From Alitabrizicola rongguiensis (GTDB lineage Bacteria > Pseudomonadota > Alphaproteobacteria > Rhodobacterales > Rhodobacteraceae): a DNA stretch of 64,000 bases. Under the pieces are notes generated by a model. It saw only the letters and a program-made list of their open reading frames with translations. It was not told the DNA's origin and ran no database searches. Positions 16,585-25,244 of the stretch are shown one piece after another. Both the position numbers and the translations under genes were made by a program. Numbering within the stretch: position 1 is the stretch's first letter; each line of letters starts with the position of its first letter. The stretch covers positions 992,001 to 1,056,000 of the forward strand of contig NZ_JAKENF010000001.1 of assembly GCF_021491355.1 (NCBI RefSeq), in the 5' to 3' direction.

Positions 16585-18425
16585 TGCGCGGCCTCCTCAG
16601 TTCCCAGAAAACCACCGGATTGCCGCGACCAGAAGCGTGCGTAAAGACCGTTGCGGGCGATCAGGTCGTCATGCGTCCCCTGCTCGGCGATCTTGCCATC
16701 CTCCAGCACGACGATGCGATCCATCGCCGCGATGGTCGAAAGCCGGTGGGCAATGGCGATCACAGTCTTGCCCTCCATTACCCCATAGAGAGTGTCCTGA
16801 ATCGCCGCCTCGGCCTCGCTGTCCAGCGCAGAGGTAGCTTCGTCCAGAATAAGGATCGGGGCATCCTTCAGGATGACCCTGGCGATGGCGATACGCTGGC
16901 GCTGCCCCCCCGAAAGCTTCACCCCGCGTTCACCCACATGCGCGTCGTATCCCCGCCGACCCTTTGGGTCTTCAAGCCGCAGGACAAAATCATGCGCTTC
17001 GGCGCGCTTTGCCGCGAGGACCATCTCCGCCTCCGTGGCATCGGGCCGCCCGTAAAGGATGTTGTCACGGACCGAGCGATGGAGAAGGCTCGACTCCTGC
17101 TGAACGACTCCGATCATCTTGCGCAGGCTGTCCTGCGTGACCTCGGAGATATCCTGACCGTCGATCAGCACCCGACCGCCTTCGCAATCGTAGAAACGCA
17201 GGATCAGCTTCACCAGCGTCGACTTGCCCGATCCCGACTGGCCGACCAGACCGATCCGCTCGCCGGGCCGGATGGTCAGATCAACGCTCTGCAGCCCGCC
17301 CGAACCACGCCCGTAATGATGCGAAATCCCCCGCAGTTCAATCTTGCCTGCCGAAAGGCGCAACGGTCGGGCACCCTGGCGATCGGTCAGCGAAACCGGC
17401 GCAGTGATCGTCTCCATCCCTTCCTGCACAACGCCGAGCGACTGCATCAGGTTGGTCGTCGCCCACATGATCCAGTAGGTCATGTTGTTCAGCCGCAGGA
17501 CAAGTGCGGTTGTTGCCGCCACGACTCCAATCGTTGCTTGCCCCTGATACCACAGAAGGATCGCCCAGCCGCTTGCCGCAACAATCAGGCCGCCATTCAA
17601 CCCGGTGAGCGTCAGATCCATCCTGGTGATGATCCGCATCTCACGCATGAAGGTCTGCCGCGCCTCTTCGATCGACTCTTTCGCATAGACGCGCTCGTGG
17701 TCGTTATGCGGGAAGAGCTTTACCGAATGAATGTTCGTGTACGAATCGACGATCCGCCCCGTCACCGCAGATCGCGCATCCGAGGAAGCCTGGGCCGCCG
17801 GCCCGATCCGCTTCAGCGTCCAGCGGACCAGAAGCAGATAAAGAACGAACCAGATCAGCAGTGGGATGGTCAGGCGGATATCAGCTCCCGCAAGCATGAT
17901 CAGCGAGCCAATCACCGTCACGATGGCGAATGCCGCCATATCGAAGACCTGGAAAACCGCATCGCCCGCGGCTGTGGGGGTCTGCATCACCCGGTTTGCG
18001 ATACGTCCGGCAAAGTCGCTTTCGAACCAGCCGACAGGCTGGCGCAACAAGTGGGAATGCGCGCGCCAGCGAACCATCGTGGCGAAGTTCGGCAGGATCG
18101 TGTTGTGCAGAAGGGCGACGTTGCCGACGACAAGGATAGGGCGAAGGAACAGGATGCCCAGGGCGACAAGCGCCATCTCAAGGCCATGCCGCTGCATGAC
18201 CTCGACCGGAGCGCCCTGACCTAGATAGTCGACCACGCGCCCGACATACCAGATGAGTGCAACATCAACGGCGGCCGCAGCGACAGAAAAACCGCCCGTG
18301 ACCAGAAACACCCCCCGGAAGGGGCGCGCGAACTGCATCAGGAACGGCCAGAGCCGCCGGGGCGGCGTGTCGGTCTCCTCATAGGCGAGGTAAGGATCGA
18401 CGAGGCCCTCGAAAAAGCGAAACAC
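16581..18425 (-). CDS. ABC exporter half-transporter (membrane domain + ATPase), first of a pair
   Basis: 614 residues, the same design as the next gene: a cytosolic lead-in MFRFFEGLVDPYLAYEE, six membrane helices, then the ATPase with Walker A GQSGSGKST, LSGGQRQR signature and Walker B ILILDEATSALD with the catalytic Glu. Both partners thus have canonical ATP sites, unlike many heterodimeric exporters where one site is degenerate. The segment PPRRLWPFLMQFARPFRG is typical of the AarD/MsbA-like Rhodobacteraceae family. It is the first gene of the operon; 68 bases separate it from the cca stop. Confidence 0.9.
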   Translation of the reverse strand: MFRFFEGLVDPYLAYEETDTPPRRLWPFLMQFARPFRGVFLVTGGFSVAAAAVDVALIWYVGRVVDYLGQGAPVEVMQRHGLEMALVALGILFLRPILVVGNVALLHNTILPNFATMVRWRAHSHLLRQPVGWFESDFAGRIANRVMQTPTAAGDAVFQVFDMAAFAIVTVIGSLIMLAGADIRLTIPLLIWFVLYLLLVRWTLKRIGPAAQASSDARSAVTGRIVDSYTNIHSVKLFPHNDHERVYAKESIEEARQTFMREMRIITRMDLTLTGLNGGLIVAASGWAILLWYQGQATIGVVAATTALVLRLNNMTYWIMWATTNLMQSLGVVQEGMETITAPVSLTDRQGARPLRLSAGKIELRGISHHYGRGSGGLQSVDLTIRPGERIGLVGQSGSGKSTLVKLILRFYDCEGGRVLIDGQDISEVTQDSLRKMIGVVQQESSLLHRSVRDNILYGRPDATEAEMVLAAKRAEAHDFVLRLEDPKGRRGYDAHVGERGVKLSGGQRQRIAIARVILKDAPILILDEATSALDSEAEAAIQDTLYGVMEGKTVIAIAHRLSTIAAMDRIVVLEDGKIAEQGTHDDLIARNGLYARFWSRQSGGFLGTEEAAH

Positions 18426-18493
18426 GGGGGAACCTCAGAACTCCATGGCTCTGGATATAGAGCCTCTTCGCGGAAAGGGAAACGGGTCTTGGT

Positions 18494-19636
18494 TCAGCCC
18501 AGAAGATCGGCGCGAGAGAGCCGGAAATCTGATCCGATCCATCGGGCTTCCAATTCCGAAAGCCGCGCACCAAGTGCGGGCCCAGCAAGCTCCGGCATCA
18601 GATCGGCGGCCTTGACCGGAAAGCGTGCCGCCGCACCTCGTGCGATCTCGCCCCTCCAGTTTGCGGGCAAGTCCTGGCTAAGGAAGGCGGCATGAAGCAG
18701 AACAGCATCAGCACCTTCGGTTGAGCCAAGCCGATAGCCGACCACGGCTGGAACCGCCTCGGCCAAGGCAGCTGCGCGAATCCGACCCAGCCTTTCGGTT
18801 TCGGCGCGGCTAAGCCGCAAATGCTCGGACGGATCCTCGCCGCCCAGGCATGCAAGGCGCCGAATCCAGTCCGCTGGCATGTCTCCTTCGAGATGAACCA
18901 GTACCGGCAAACTGCGCGGATCGGCACCGGGAAGGATGAGCCCCAGGATGCCTGCCTGCGCCATCGCAGCGACCGAGGGTGAAGGATCAGGTGCAGCGAG
19001 GAGGCGGCGCATTTCGTGGCCGATGCGCTCTTTCGAAAGCGCCTCGAGGCCCCCGGCACCTGCTGCACAAGCGGAAAGCCCATCGGCATCCAGCCCGCGC
19101 GCGGGATCGCCATACAAGGCATGGAACCGGAAAAAACGCAGGATGCGCAGATAGTCCTCGGCGATCCGCTCTGACGGATCGCCAACGAACCGCACAAGTC
19201 TCGCTTCGAGATCGGCAAGGCCGCCCAGGGGGTCGACGACCTTTCCCTCGGGCGTGGCATAGAGCGCGTTCATGGTGAAATCGCGGCGTGCCGCGTCATC
19301 CTCGACCGTCTTGGCAAAGGCGACGCGGGCATGACGGCCAAAGGTTTCGACATCATGCCGAAAGGTGGTCACTTCATGCGGGATGCCCCCCGACACAACG
19401 GTGATCGTGCCATGGGCGATCCCGGTCGGAACAGGCTTGAGACCGGCCTTTTGCGCAAGCGTAGAGACTGTTTCGGGATGGGCGTCGGTTGAAAGGTCGA
19501 CATCCGCAACCGGCTGGCCCAACAGGGCATTGCGAACACAACCACCGACGAAGAGCGCCCGGTATCCGGCATCCGTCAACGCCCGGCAAACCGCCTGTGT
19601 CTCGGGCCGCTCCAGCCAGTCGCCTGTTATCCTCAT
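18494..19636 (-). CDS. cca: CCA tRNA nucleotidyltransferase / poly(A) polymerase family
   Basis: 380 residues from the ATG at 19636, which overlaps the Nudix stop as ATGA; an in-frame extension to 19729 would run into the Nudix gene. The class II nucleotidyltransferase motifs are FVGGCVRNALLGQPVADVDL with the metal-binding D-x-D, RRDFTMNALY, and VDPLGGLADLEARLVRFVG, followed by RIAEDYLRILRFFRFHALYG. The enzyme adds or repairs the 3' CCA of tRNA; the close poly(A) polymerase PcnB is hard to separate by sequence, but the short length and lack of a long basic tail favour CCA addition. It is the last gene of the hslO-nudix-cca operon. Confidence 0.9.
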   Translation of the reverse strand: MRITGDWLERPETQAVCRALTDAGYRALFVGGCVRNALLGQPVADVDLSTDAHPETVSTLAQKAGLKPVPTGIAHGTITVVSGGIPHEVTTFRHDVETFGRHARVAFAKTVEDDAARRDFTMNALYATPEGKVVDPLGGLADLEARLVRFVGDPSERIAEDYLRILRFFRFHALYGDPARGLDADGLSACAAGAGGLEALSKERIGHEMRRLLAAPDPSPSVAAMAQAGILGLILPGADPRSLPVLVHLEGDMPADWIRRLACLGGEDPSEHLRLSRAETERLGRIRAAALAEAVPAVVGYRLGSTEGADAVLLHAAFLSQDLPANWRGEIARGAAARFPVKAADLMPELAGPALGARLSELEARWIGSDFRLSRADLLG

Positions 19637-20232
19637 GCCGCGAACCTTTCCGCCAGCCCGCGAAGGATGCGTGCCGTCGCGCCCCAGATATAATGGGGGC
19701 CCCAGGGGACCGTGTAGTAGCTGCGCCACTCGCCACGCCAGCGGCGCCGCTCGATGCTGAACCGGGTCGGATCGGTCACATGACGCAGCGGGACAGAGAA
19801 CACTTCCTGCACCTCCCCGGCCTCGGGTTGGGGTATGAACTCGCCCCAGATCAGCCCGACCACCGGCGTGACGACGAAGGAGGTCACCGTTTCATGCGTA
19901 GGCAAGGTGCCGATCACCTCGACCCGCGACCGTGGCAGCGCGATTTCTTCCTCGGCCTCGCGCAGGGCGGCGCCAATGGGGCCGTCGTCCCCGGCATCGA
20001 CCTTGCCACCCGGAAAGGCGATCTGACCGGGATGATGCTTCAACCGCGACGACCGCATGGTGAGGATGACTTCCGCGCCTTCTCCTCTGTCCCAGATCGG
20101 CACCAGCACACCAGCCGGTCGCAGGATCCGGCCCGGCGGCAGCACGATTCCCGGATTCAGGTCGAAATCCGAAGACGCGCCAGTTGGCCGGGCCAGAAGC
20201 TGCTTAAGGCGCTCAGGATCAATGACGGTCAC
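19633..20232 (-). CDS. Nudix hydrolase, CoA pyrophosphatase type (NudL-like)
   Basis: 199 residues from the GTG at 20232, which follows AGGAGG by 6 bases; the in-frame ATG at 20289 lies far inside hslO and has no such site. The Nudix box GKVDAGDDGPIGAALREAEE (residues about 86-105) is complete and is preceded by HHPGQIAFPGGK, the UPF0035 motif typical of CoA and acyl-CoA pyrophosphatases. These remove oxidised or excess CoA as 3',5'-ADP and phosphopantetheine. It overlaps hslO by 14 bases and the cca start by 4, so the three genes are one translationally linked operon. Confidence 0.87.
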   Translation of the reverse strand: MTVIDPERLKQLLARPTGASSDFDLNPGIVLPPGRILRPAGVLVPIWDRGEGAEVILTMRSSRLKHHPGQIAFPGGKVDAGDDGPIGAALREAEEEIALPRSRVEVIGTLPTHETVTSFVVTPVVGLIWGEFIPQPEAGEVQEVFSVPLRHVTDPTRFSIERRRWRGEWRSYYTVPWGPHYIWGATARILRGLAERFAA

Positions 20233-21217
20233 CCTGAGCCTCCTCGGCCTCGCGGCCGAGCGTCTTGGGGTCGAACTCATAATGCGCACCGCAGAACTGG
20301 CAGTCGGCGGTCAGGACCCCTTCTGGCGTCAGCATGTGTCCGATCTCCTTCGCCGAATAGATCGACAGCGACATGCGAACCTTCTCGGCCGAGCAGGAAC
20401 ATCCGAAACGCACTGGCTGGGCGTCGAAGACCCTTGGCCCCTCTTCATGGAACAGCCGGACCAGAAGTTCGGTTGGCTGCACATTGGGGCCGATCAGTTC
20501 CAGTTCCTCGACCGTGTCGAGCAGCAGGTTCACTCGTCCCCAGTTCTCACCTTCCTCGCCGTCAAGGATATCGACATGCGACAGCAAACCTCCTTCGCCC
20601 GACCCCTGTTCGGCCGCAACCGAAGGCGAAGCCTTCGGCATGTGCTGAATCATCACGCCACCTGCCCGCCAATGCGAAGCCTCGCCGGGCAACTGAGACT
20701 GCCCGTAGGTTACGGCAAACCGCGTCGGCAGCTGCTCTGACTGGGCGAAATAAGTCTCTGCACAGGCCGAAAGCGATCCGCCGGTCAACGGTGTGATGCC
20801 CTGATAGGGGACCATGCCCTGCCCCTGATCGATCAGGATAACGAAATACCCTTCGCCGATCAGGCTGAACGGGTCCACTCCGGGAACCATCTGATCTTCG
20901 TCGAAACTGGCATACGCGCGGATCCGGGCGGTTTCCCCGTTCTCGCTCGGGCCGTAGTAATCGGTCGCGATCAGCTTGACCGCTCCCGTGCCGCGAATTT
21001 GCAGCGAAAGCCGCCAGCGGAGCTTGATCGTCTGGCCGATCAGGGCGGTCAGCAGGGCGGCCTCGGCCACCAGTGCCTCGATCTGCGGCGGATAGGCATG
21101 TTGCGACAGGACGCGGTCGAGCACCCCGTCCAGCCGCGCCACGCGGCCGCGGATATCCGAACGGTCAAGCTGAAAGGGCAGGACGGTATCGTCCCAGGCG
21201 AGTTGAGAACCGAGCAT
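20219..21217 (-). CDS. hslO: Hsp33 redox-regulated chaperone
   Basis: 332 residues from the ATG at 21217 (MLGSQLAWDD). The C-terminal zinc site is complete: C273 and C275 (GCSCS) and C306 and C309 (CQFC). Under oxidative stress the four cysteines form disulfides, zinc leaves and the chaperone becomes active, holding unfolding proteins in the cytoplasm. The N-terminal part with AEAALLTALIGQTIKLRWRL and LTGGSLSACAETYF fits the family. It is the first gene of the hslO-nudix-cca operon. The start of a divergent Nudix gene lies 78 bases away. Confidence 0.93.
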   Translation of the reverse strand: MLGSQLAWDDTVLPFQLDRSDIRGRVARLDGVLDRVLSQHAYPPQIEALVAEAALLTALIGQTIKLRWRLSLQIRGTGAVKLIATDYYGPSENGETARIRAYASFDEDQMVPGVDPFSLIGEGYFVILIDQGQGMVPYQGITPLTGGSLSACAETYFAQSEQLPTRFAVTYGQSQLPGEASHWRAGGVMIQHMPKASPSVAAEQGSGEGGLLSHVDILDGEEGENWGRVNLLLDTVEELELIGPNVQPTELLVRLFHEEGPRVFDAQPVRFGCSCSAEKVRMSLSIYSAKEIGHMLTPEGVLTADCQFCGAHYEFDPKTLGREAEEAQGDRH

Positions 21218-21295
21218 CTTGGGGTTTCCTTGGCAGGCCAGCCTTGGCATACCGCGACTATATAGGCACGACAACCTCAGCACCAAGGGCAGCAG

Positions 21296-21742
21296 ATGAT
21301 CCGCAGATTTGGAGAGCCGGTGAAGTCAGGGCAGCGCTACCGTCTGCGGCACGGTGTCTATGCCATCCTGATGCAGGGCGACAGCGTCCTGACCACTTTC
21401 CAGATGGAGCCGACGCCCGAGTTCCAGCTGCCCGGAGGCGGGATCGACCGGGGCGAACAGCCGGTAGCGGCCCTGCACCGCGAAGTGATCGAGGAAACCG
21501 GCTGGAAGATTGAGGTGACCCGCCGGCTGGGCGCGTTCCGGCGGTTCGCCTACATGCCTGAATACGATCTCTGGGCCGAAAAGCTGTGCACCATCTATCT
21601 GGCGCAGCCCATCCTGCGCCTCGGGCCGCCGACCGAGCCTGGTCACACGGCTGTCTGGTTGCCTGCGGCCGAAGCGGCGTTGCGTCTGGGCAATGCCGGT
21701 GATCGTGCGATGCTCGCGGAATTGCTGGCTGGTCCGCGGTAG
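21296..21742 (+). CDS. Nudix hydrolase
   Basis: 148 residues; the ATG at 21296 follows AGGGCAG. The Nudix box is GGGIDRGEQPVAALHREVIE followed by ETGW (about residues 47-70). The start MIRRFGEPVKSGQRYRLRHG and YAILMQGDSVL suggest a small nucleotide-diphosphate hydrolase (MutT-like). Substrate unknown. It is not part of the hslO operon, being divergent from it. Its last 100 bases overlap, on the other strand, the end of the response regulator gene, a large convergent overlap for this compact genome. Confidence 0.88.
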   Translation: MIRRFGEPVKSGQRYRLRHGVYAILMQGDSVLTTFQMEPTPEFQLPGGGIDRGEQPVAALHREVIEETGWKIEVTRRLGAFRRFAYMPEYDLWAEKLCTIYLAQPILRLGPPTEPGHTAVWLPAAEAALRLGNAGDRAMLAELLAGPR

Positions 21743-22974
21743 TCAAACAGGACACCGGAAACGTCATCGCGGAACTGCGCAACACCAGAGAAGACCTTCA
21801 GGTCGTCTATCAGCACGTCCAGCAGCGCTTCACCATGAAGGCCCGCAGATCGGCTAAGGCTGTCTGCCAGACCCGCTTCACCGAACTCCCTGCCCGCAGG
21901 ATCCACGCATTCGGTCACGCCATCCGAGAAAAGAAGCATTCGGTCGCCGGGCTCAAGATGCGTCTCCACCCGATCAAAGCGGGCATCGGGAATAAGGCCG
22001 ATCGGCAATCCACCCGACCCCAGGAAATCCACACGCCCGTTCGACCGCAGAATGGCAGGATGCGGATGTCCGGCCTGGACCAGCAGGACCTTACCCGTTT
22101 GAAGGTCAACCTCAGCAAGTGCCAGCGTGAAATAGGAATCGACCCTCATGTCGTCGATCATCATGCGGTTCAGCCGGGCAGCAAATACCTCGGGCGGCCA
22201 ACGGTCACGCTGCCCAGACGTCAGGCCGGCGACCTCGGTCGAGACACCCGCCAGAAACCCGGCCAGCCGAGCCGTCATCATCGCCGAGGTCACGCCGTGC
22301 CCGGCCACATCGATCGAATAGAAGGACAGATGCCTTGGCGACGGAGAAAAGCAGCCGACCAGATCACCGCCCACATGGCCCGACTGGCGCATGAGGATGG
22401 TCACCCTTCCCTGACCGAAGTCGCGCTGCCGGTCACGAAACAGGGTCTGTTGCAGCTTCCTCGCCTCGATCAGGTCCCGATCAAGGGAATCGTAAACGGC
22501 CTGGAGCTTGTCGAGTGTGCTGCCGATCATCCGGTTCTTTTCGACCAGCTGGTCGTGCATCGACAGGATACGCTCGCCTGCGCGCATCCTCGCGCGCAGC
22601 TCGGCCGGACTGATAGGCTTCGACAGGAAGTCATCCGCACCGCCGTTCAGTCCGTCCGCGACTTCCGCCTTGTCCGACTTCGAGGTCAGCAGGATGAAGT
22701 ATCCATAAGCATCCCGCGGCAGCCCGCGCACACGACTGCAAAGCTCGGGTCCGGTCATGCCGGGCATCACCCAGTCGCTGAGGATGATGTCGAAATTGCC
22801 GTTCTGACAGAGGTTCCATGCTTCCGCCCCAGAACCGGCCTCGCTGACGGCGTAGCCCGATTGCCGCAGCGCCAGCGTCAACACCCGGCGTTGAGCCGCA
22901 CTGTCATCTACGACCAGCACGCGCCGCGGCTTTGGCCCGGGCGCCGGATTGTCGAGTTGACCATGGGCTGACAC
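21643..22974 (-). CDS. Response regulator with SpoIIE-type PP2C phosphatase output domain
   Basis: 443 residues from a GTG at 22974 (AAGG site 8 bases upstream). A receiver domain (residues 18-135) has VLVVDDSAAQRR, the phosphorylated Asp67 in LSDWVMPG and Lys in LSKPISPAELRARM. A helical linker (HDQLVEKNRMIGSTLDKLQA) leads into a SpoIIE/PP2C phosphatase domain with GGDLVGCF, SIDVAGHGVTSAMMTARLAG, DRMLLFSDGV and the metal-binding D in RDDVSGVLF. Such RsbU-like proteins dephosphorylate anti-sigma antagonist proteins in stress signalling. The catalytic core ends near codon 415; the last 30 residues are coded inside the convergent Nudix gene. A divergent Hpt gene next door is a candidate phosphodonor. 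Confidence 0.9.
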   Translation of the reverse strand: MSAHGQLDNPAPGPKPRRVLVVDDSAAQRRVLTLALRQSGYAVSEAGSGAEAWNLCQNGNFDIILSDWVMPGMTGPELCSRVRGLPRDAYGYFILLTSKSDKAEVADGLNGGADDFLSKPISPAELRARMRAGERILSMHDQLVEKNRMIGSTLDKLQAVYDSLDRDLIEARKLQQTLFRDRQRDFGQGRVTILMRQSGHVGGDLVGCFSPSPRHLSFYSIDVAGHGVTSAMMTARLAGFLAGVSTEVAGLTSGQRDRWPPEVFAARLNRMMIDDMRVDSYFTLALAEVDLQTGKVLLVQAGHPHPAILRSNGRVDFLGSGGLPIGLIPDARFDRVETHLEPGDRMLLFSDGVTECVDPAGREFGEAGLADSLSRSAGLHGEALLDVLIDDLKVFSGVAQFRDDVSGVLFDYRGPASNSASIARSPALPRRNAASAAGNQTAV

Positions 22975-23142
22975 GTCGGAGACCTTCTTGAACCATCTGG
23001 CACAGTCGTGACTCGTCCGGGATTAATGCAGGGTGAAGCGTAAAATTCGCGCGAATACGCCCAGACCGCCTTACCAGGCGTTAACCGCACCAGCCCAAGA
23101 AAGGCGAGGTGGGAGTGGCTTGTCGGGTTGAAGGAGGTTGCG

Positions 23143-23469
23143 ATGGTGGACTGGGGCCGCGTGGCGTCGCTGCGCATGGAAATTGGCGCTGCGGACTTTT
23201 CCGAGGTGCTGGAAATGTTCCTTGCCGAGGCGGATGATGTCATTCGGCGTCTGAGGTCCGGCACGAATGAGGCCTCCTACGAGGCAGAGCTTCATGCCCT
23301 AAAGGGTGCGGCGCTCAACCTTGGCCTGTCCGATCTTGCCAACCTCTGCAGCGAGGGCGAACGGGCGGCGCGGTGCGGGGTCGCGGCGGACATATCCGCG
23401 ATCGTCAGCGGCTACACTGCTTCTCGCGCGGCCTTGCTGGCCGGATTGGCCAGCAAGTTTGCAGCCTGA
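23143..23469 (+). CDS. Hpt-domain histidine phosphotransfer protein
   Basis: 108 residues from the ATG at 23143, with a perfect AAGGAGG 5 bases upstream; an in-frame TTG at 23128 sits before that site and is unlikely. The Hpt motif ELHALKGAALNLGL carries the phosphorylated His51, with the helix pattern of a four-helix bundle around it. It has no kinase or receiver domain, so it would relay phosphate between a histidine kinase and the divergent response regulator at 21.6-23.0 kb. The kinase is not in the window. It converges on ilvA with a 21-base gap. Confidence 0.88.
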   Translation: MVDWGRVASLRMEIGAADFSEVLEMFLAEADDVIRRLRSGTNEASYEAELHALKGAALNLGLSDLANLCSEGERAARCGVAADISAIVSGYTASRAALLAGLASKFAA

Positions 23470-23490
23470 TCCACGGTAGCATCCGGGATC

Positions 23491-24738
23491 TCAGATCAGG
23501 AATTCGGCCAGCGTTTCGTCTTGGGTGATATCTCGATAGGAAAAACCCGCCGCCTCCATCTTTGCAAAGAGTTCAGCAAAGTTCGACGGCTTGCCGGTTT
23601 CGATGCCGATCAGGACCGAACCGAAGTTTCGCGCCGACTTCTTGAGGTACTCGAACCGCGCAATGTCGTCTTCGGGGCCCAGCATGGTGAGGAACTCGCG
23701 CAGGGCGCCCGGCCGCTGAGGCATCCGCAGGATGAAGTACTTCTTGACGCCTGAGTAGCGCTGCGCCCGCTCCTTGACCTCGGGCAGTCGCTCGAAGTCA
23801 AAATTGCCGCCGGACGTGATGCAGACCACCGTCTTGCCCCGGATGCTATCAGCAAGATCGGGCAAGACATCGACCGAGAGAGCGCCGGCTGGCTCCAGAA
23901 CGATCCCCTCTACGTTGAGGAATTGGAGCATCGTGACACAGATGCGGTCTTCAGGCGCAAGGAGGACCTGTTTTGGCCGTGCCCAGGACAGCGCGGCATA
24001 GTTCCGCTCGCCGATTCGCGCCACTGCGGCGCCATCGACAAAGCTGTTCACCCGCGGGAGCGTTGCAGGGCCATGATGCTTCAGCGCGGCCGTCAGACTT
24101 GCACCGCCCTGTGGCTCGACAAAGATGAACTCGGTTTGAGGCGCCGCCTCGCGGAGGAAACACGTTACCCCCGAAGCGAGGCCGCCGCCGCCAACCGGAA
24201 GGATCACAAGATCAGGTGCGCGGCCCAGTTGATCGAGCAATTCGACCCCGACACTCGCCTGGCCGAGTATCACGTCATCATCATCGAAGGGAGAAAGGAA
24301 ATGTGCGGCTTTCTCGGCGCAGAAACTCTGCGCCGCGGCGAGAGTCTGGTCGAAGTAGTCTCCTGTCAGCACGATCTCGATCGAGTTGCCGCCAAAGGTC
24401 CGTGTCTTGTCGATCTTTTGCTGCGGCGTCGTGACCGGCATGAAGATCGTGCCCTTAACTCCGAAATGACGGCAGGCATAGGCCACGCCTTGGGCATGGT
24501 TTCCCGCGCTGGCGCAGACGAAATGGCTTTGGTCCGGCCTTGCGGCCAGCAGGCGGCGCATGGCCGTGAAGGCGCCGCGCAGCTTGTAGCTGCGCACGGG
24601 TGTCAGATCCTCACGCTTGAGCCAGATATCGGCATCGTAGCGCTGGCTCAGGTGATCGTTGCGCTGCAGCGGCGTCTCGGGGAACAGATCGCGCAGGGCA
24701 AGCGTTGCGTTGCGGGCGGCATCGGCGAATGAGATCAT
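23491..24738 (-). CDS. ilvA: Threonine ammonia-lyase (threonine dehydratase), biosynthetic type
   Basis: 415 residues. The PLP lysine is K52 in SYKLRGA, the PLP-phosphate loop is LPVGGGGLASGV, and a serine/threonine-binding SAGNHAQGVAYAC lies near residue 80. A C-terminal ACT-like domain is present (VKKYFILRMPQRPGALREFL), though only one such domain is visible against two in E. coli IlvA; this shorter form is common in alphaproteobacteria. It converts threonine to 2-oxobutanoate and ammonia, the first committed step to isoleucine. The C-terminal domain would mediate feedback by isoleucine, inferred only. No leader peptide or attenuator is evident upstream. Confidence 0.92.
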   Translation of the reverse strand: MISFADAARNATLALRDLFPETPLQRNDHLSQRYDADIWLKREDLTPVRSYKLRGAFTAMRRLLAARPDQSHFVCASAGNHAQGVAYACRHFGVKGTIFMPVTTPQQKIDKTRTFGGNSIEIVLTGDYFDQTLAAAQSFCAEKAAHFLSPFDDDDVILGQASVGVELLDQLGRAPDLVILPVGGGGLASGVTCFLREAAPQTEFIFVEPQGGASLTAALKHHGPATLPRVNSFVDGAAVARIGERNYAALSWARPKQVLLAPEDRICVTMLQFLNVEGIVLEPAGALSVDVLPDLADSIRGKTVVCITSGGNFDFERLPEVKERAQRYSGVKKYFILRMPQRPGALREFLTMLGPEDDIARFEYLKKSARNFGSVLIGIETGKPSNFAELFAKMEAAGFSYRDITQDETLAEFLI

Positions 24739-25244
24739 TCCTCCCGTTTATCCCCGCGCCGAGACCCTGACAACGCCCGACCCCGGATGTACTCACCGCT
24801 GTCCGAATGCGGTCAGCCAAGGGACCGCCCAGCATGATCTGGTGCCGGAACTCCTGAAACCCCCGGCACAACTCCTGACCGTCTTGGCCGAATATTCGGA
24901 CCGCCGACGCTCCAGCGTTTCACTGTGCGATGGGTCCCCAGTCCCTGGCGGGCCGCAGTGTCGGAGTAGCATCGGCAAGGATGAGCGTTTCGTGCGACTT
25001 TCCCACGGGCAGATAGGTTATGCCGCCGAGGTGCGGGGCTCGAAGATCGCATTCCGACATTTCGAGTTGGGGCAAAGCTTTCGACTCCCCTTTTTCGGCG
25101 CCCAAGGAACCGGATTTGCCCCCAGCCAGATGAGGCAATGCGATCGGGTCAGCGCCGGTCTGATCGAATCTTTGCCACAAATCGCCTCATCTGCGCCGCT
25201 ATTATGGCTTAGTCGGCCAAGGTCAGGAAAGGGAGCTGCCAATC
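24739..25244. other. 506-base intergenic region with a 10-bp inverted repeat
   Basis: No convincing gene is found between the divergent ilvA and the secreted coiled-coil protein. Short frames exist on both strands, including an 86-codon one at 24920-25180, but without a ribosome site or a recognisable protein. A perfect 10-bp inverted repeat, CAGATGAGGC (25127-25136) and GCCTCATCTG (25184-25193), lies close to the start of the rightward gene, 47 bases apart; it may be an operator pair or fold in RNA. The GGGAG at 25230-25234 serves the rightward gene. I see no tRNA. Confidence 0.5.

Noticed and set aside
16503-18224. Long open frame on the + strand opposite the ABC exporter pair (about 570 codons)
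   Set aside because: It mirrors a real gene on the minus strand, has no ribosome site or family motif, and arises from the third-position GC of high-GC codons.
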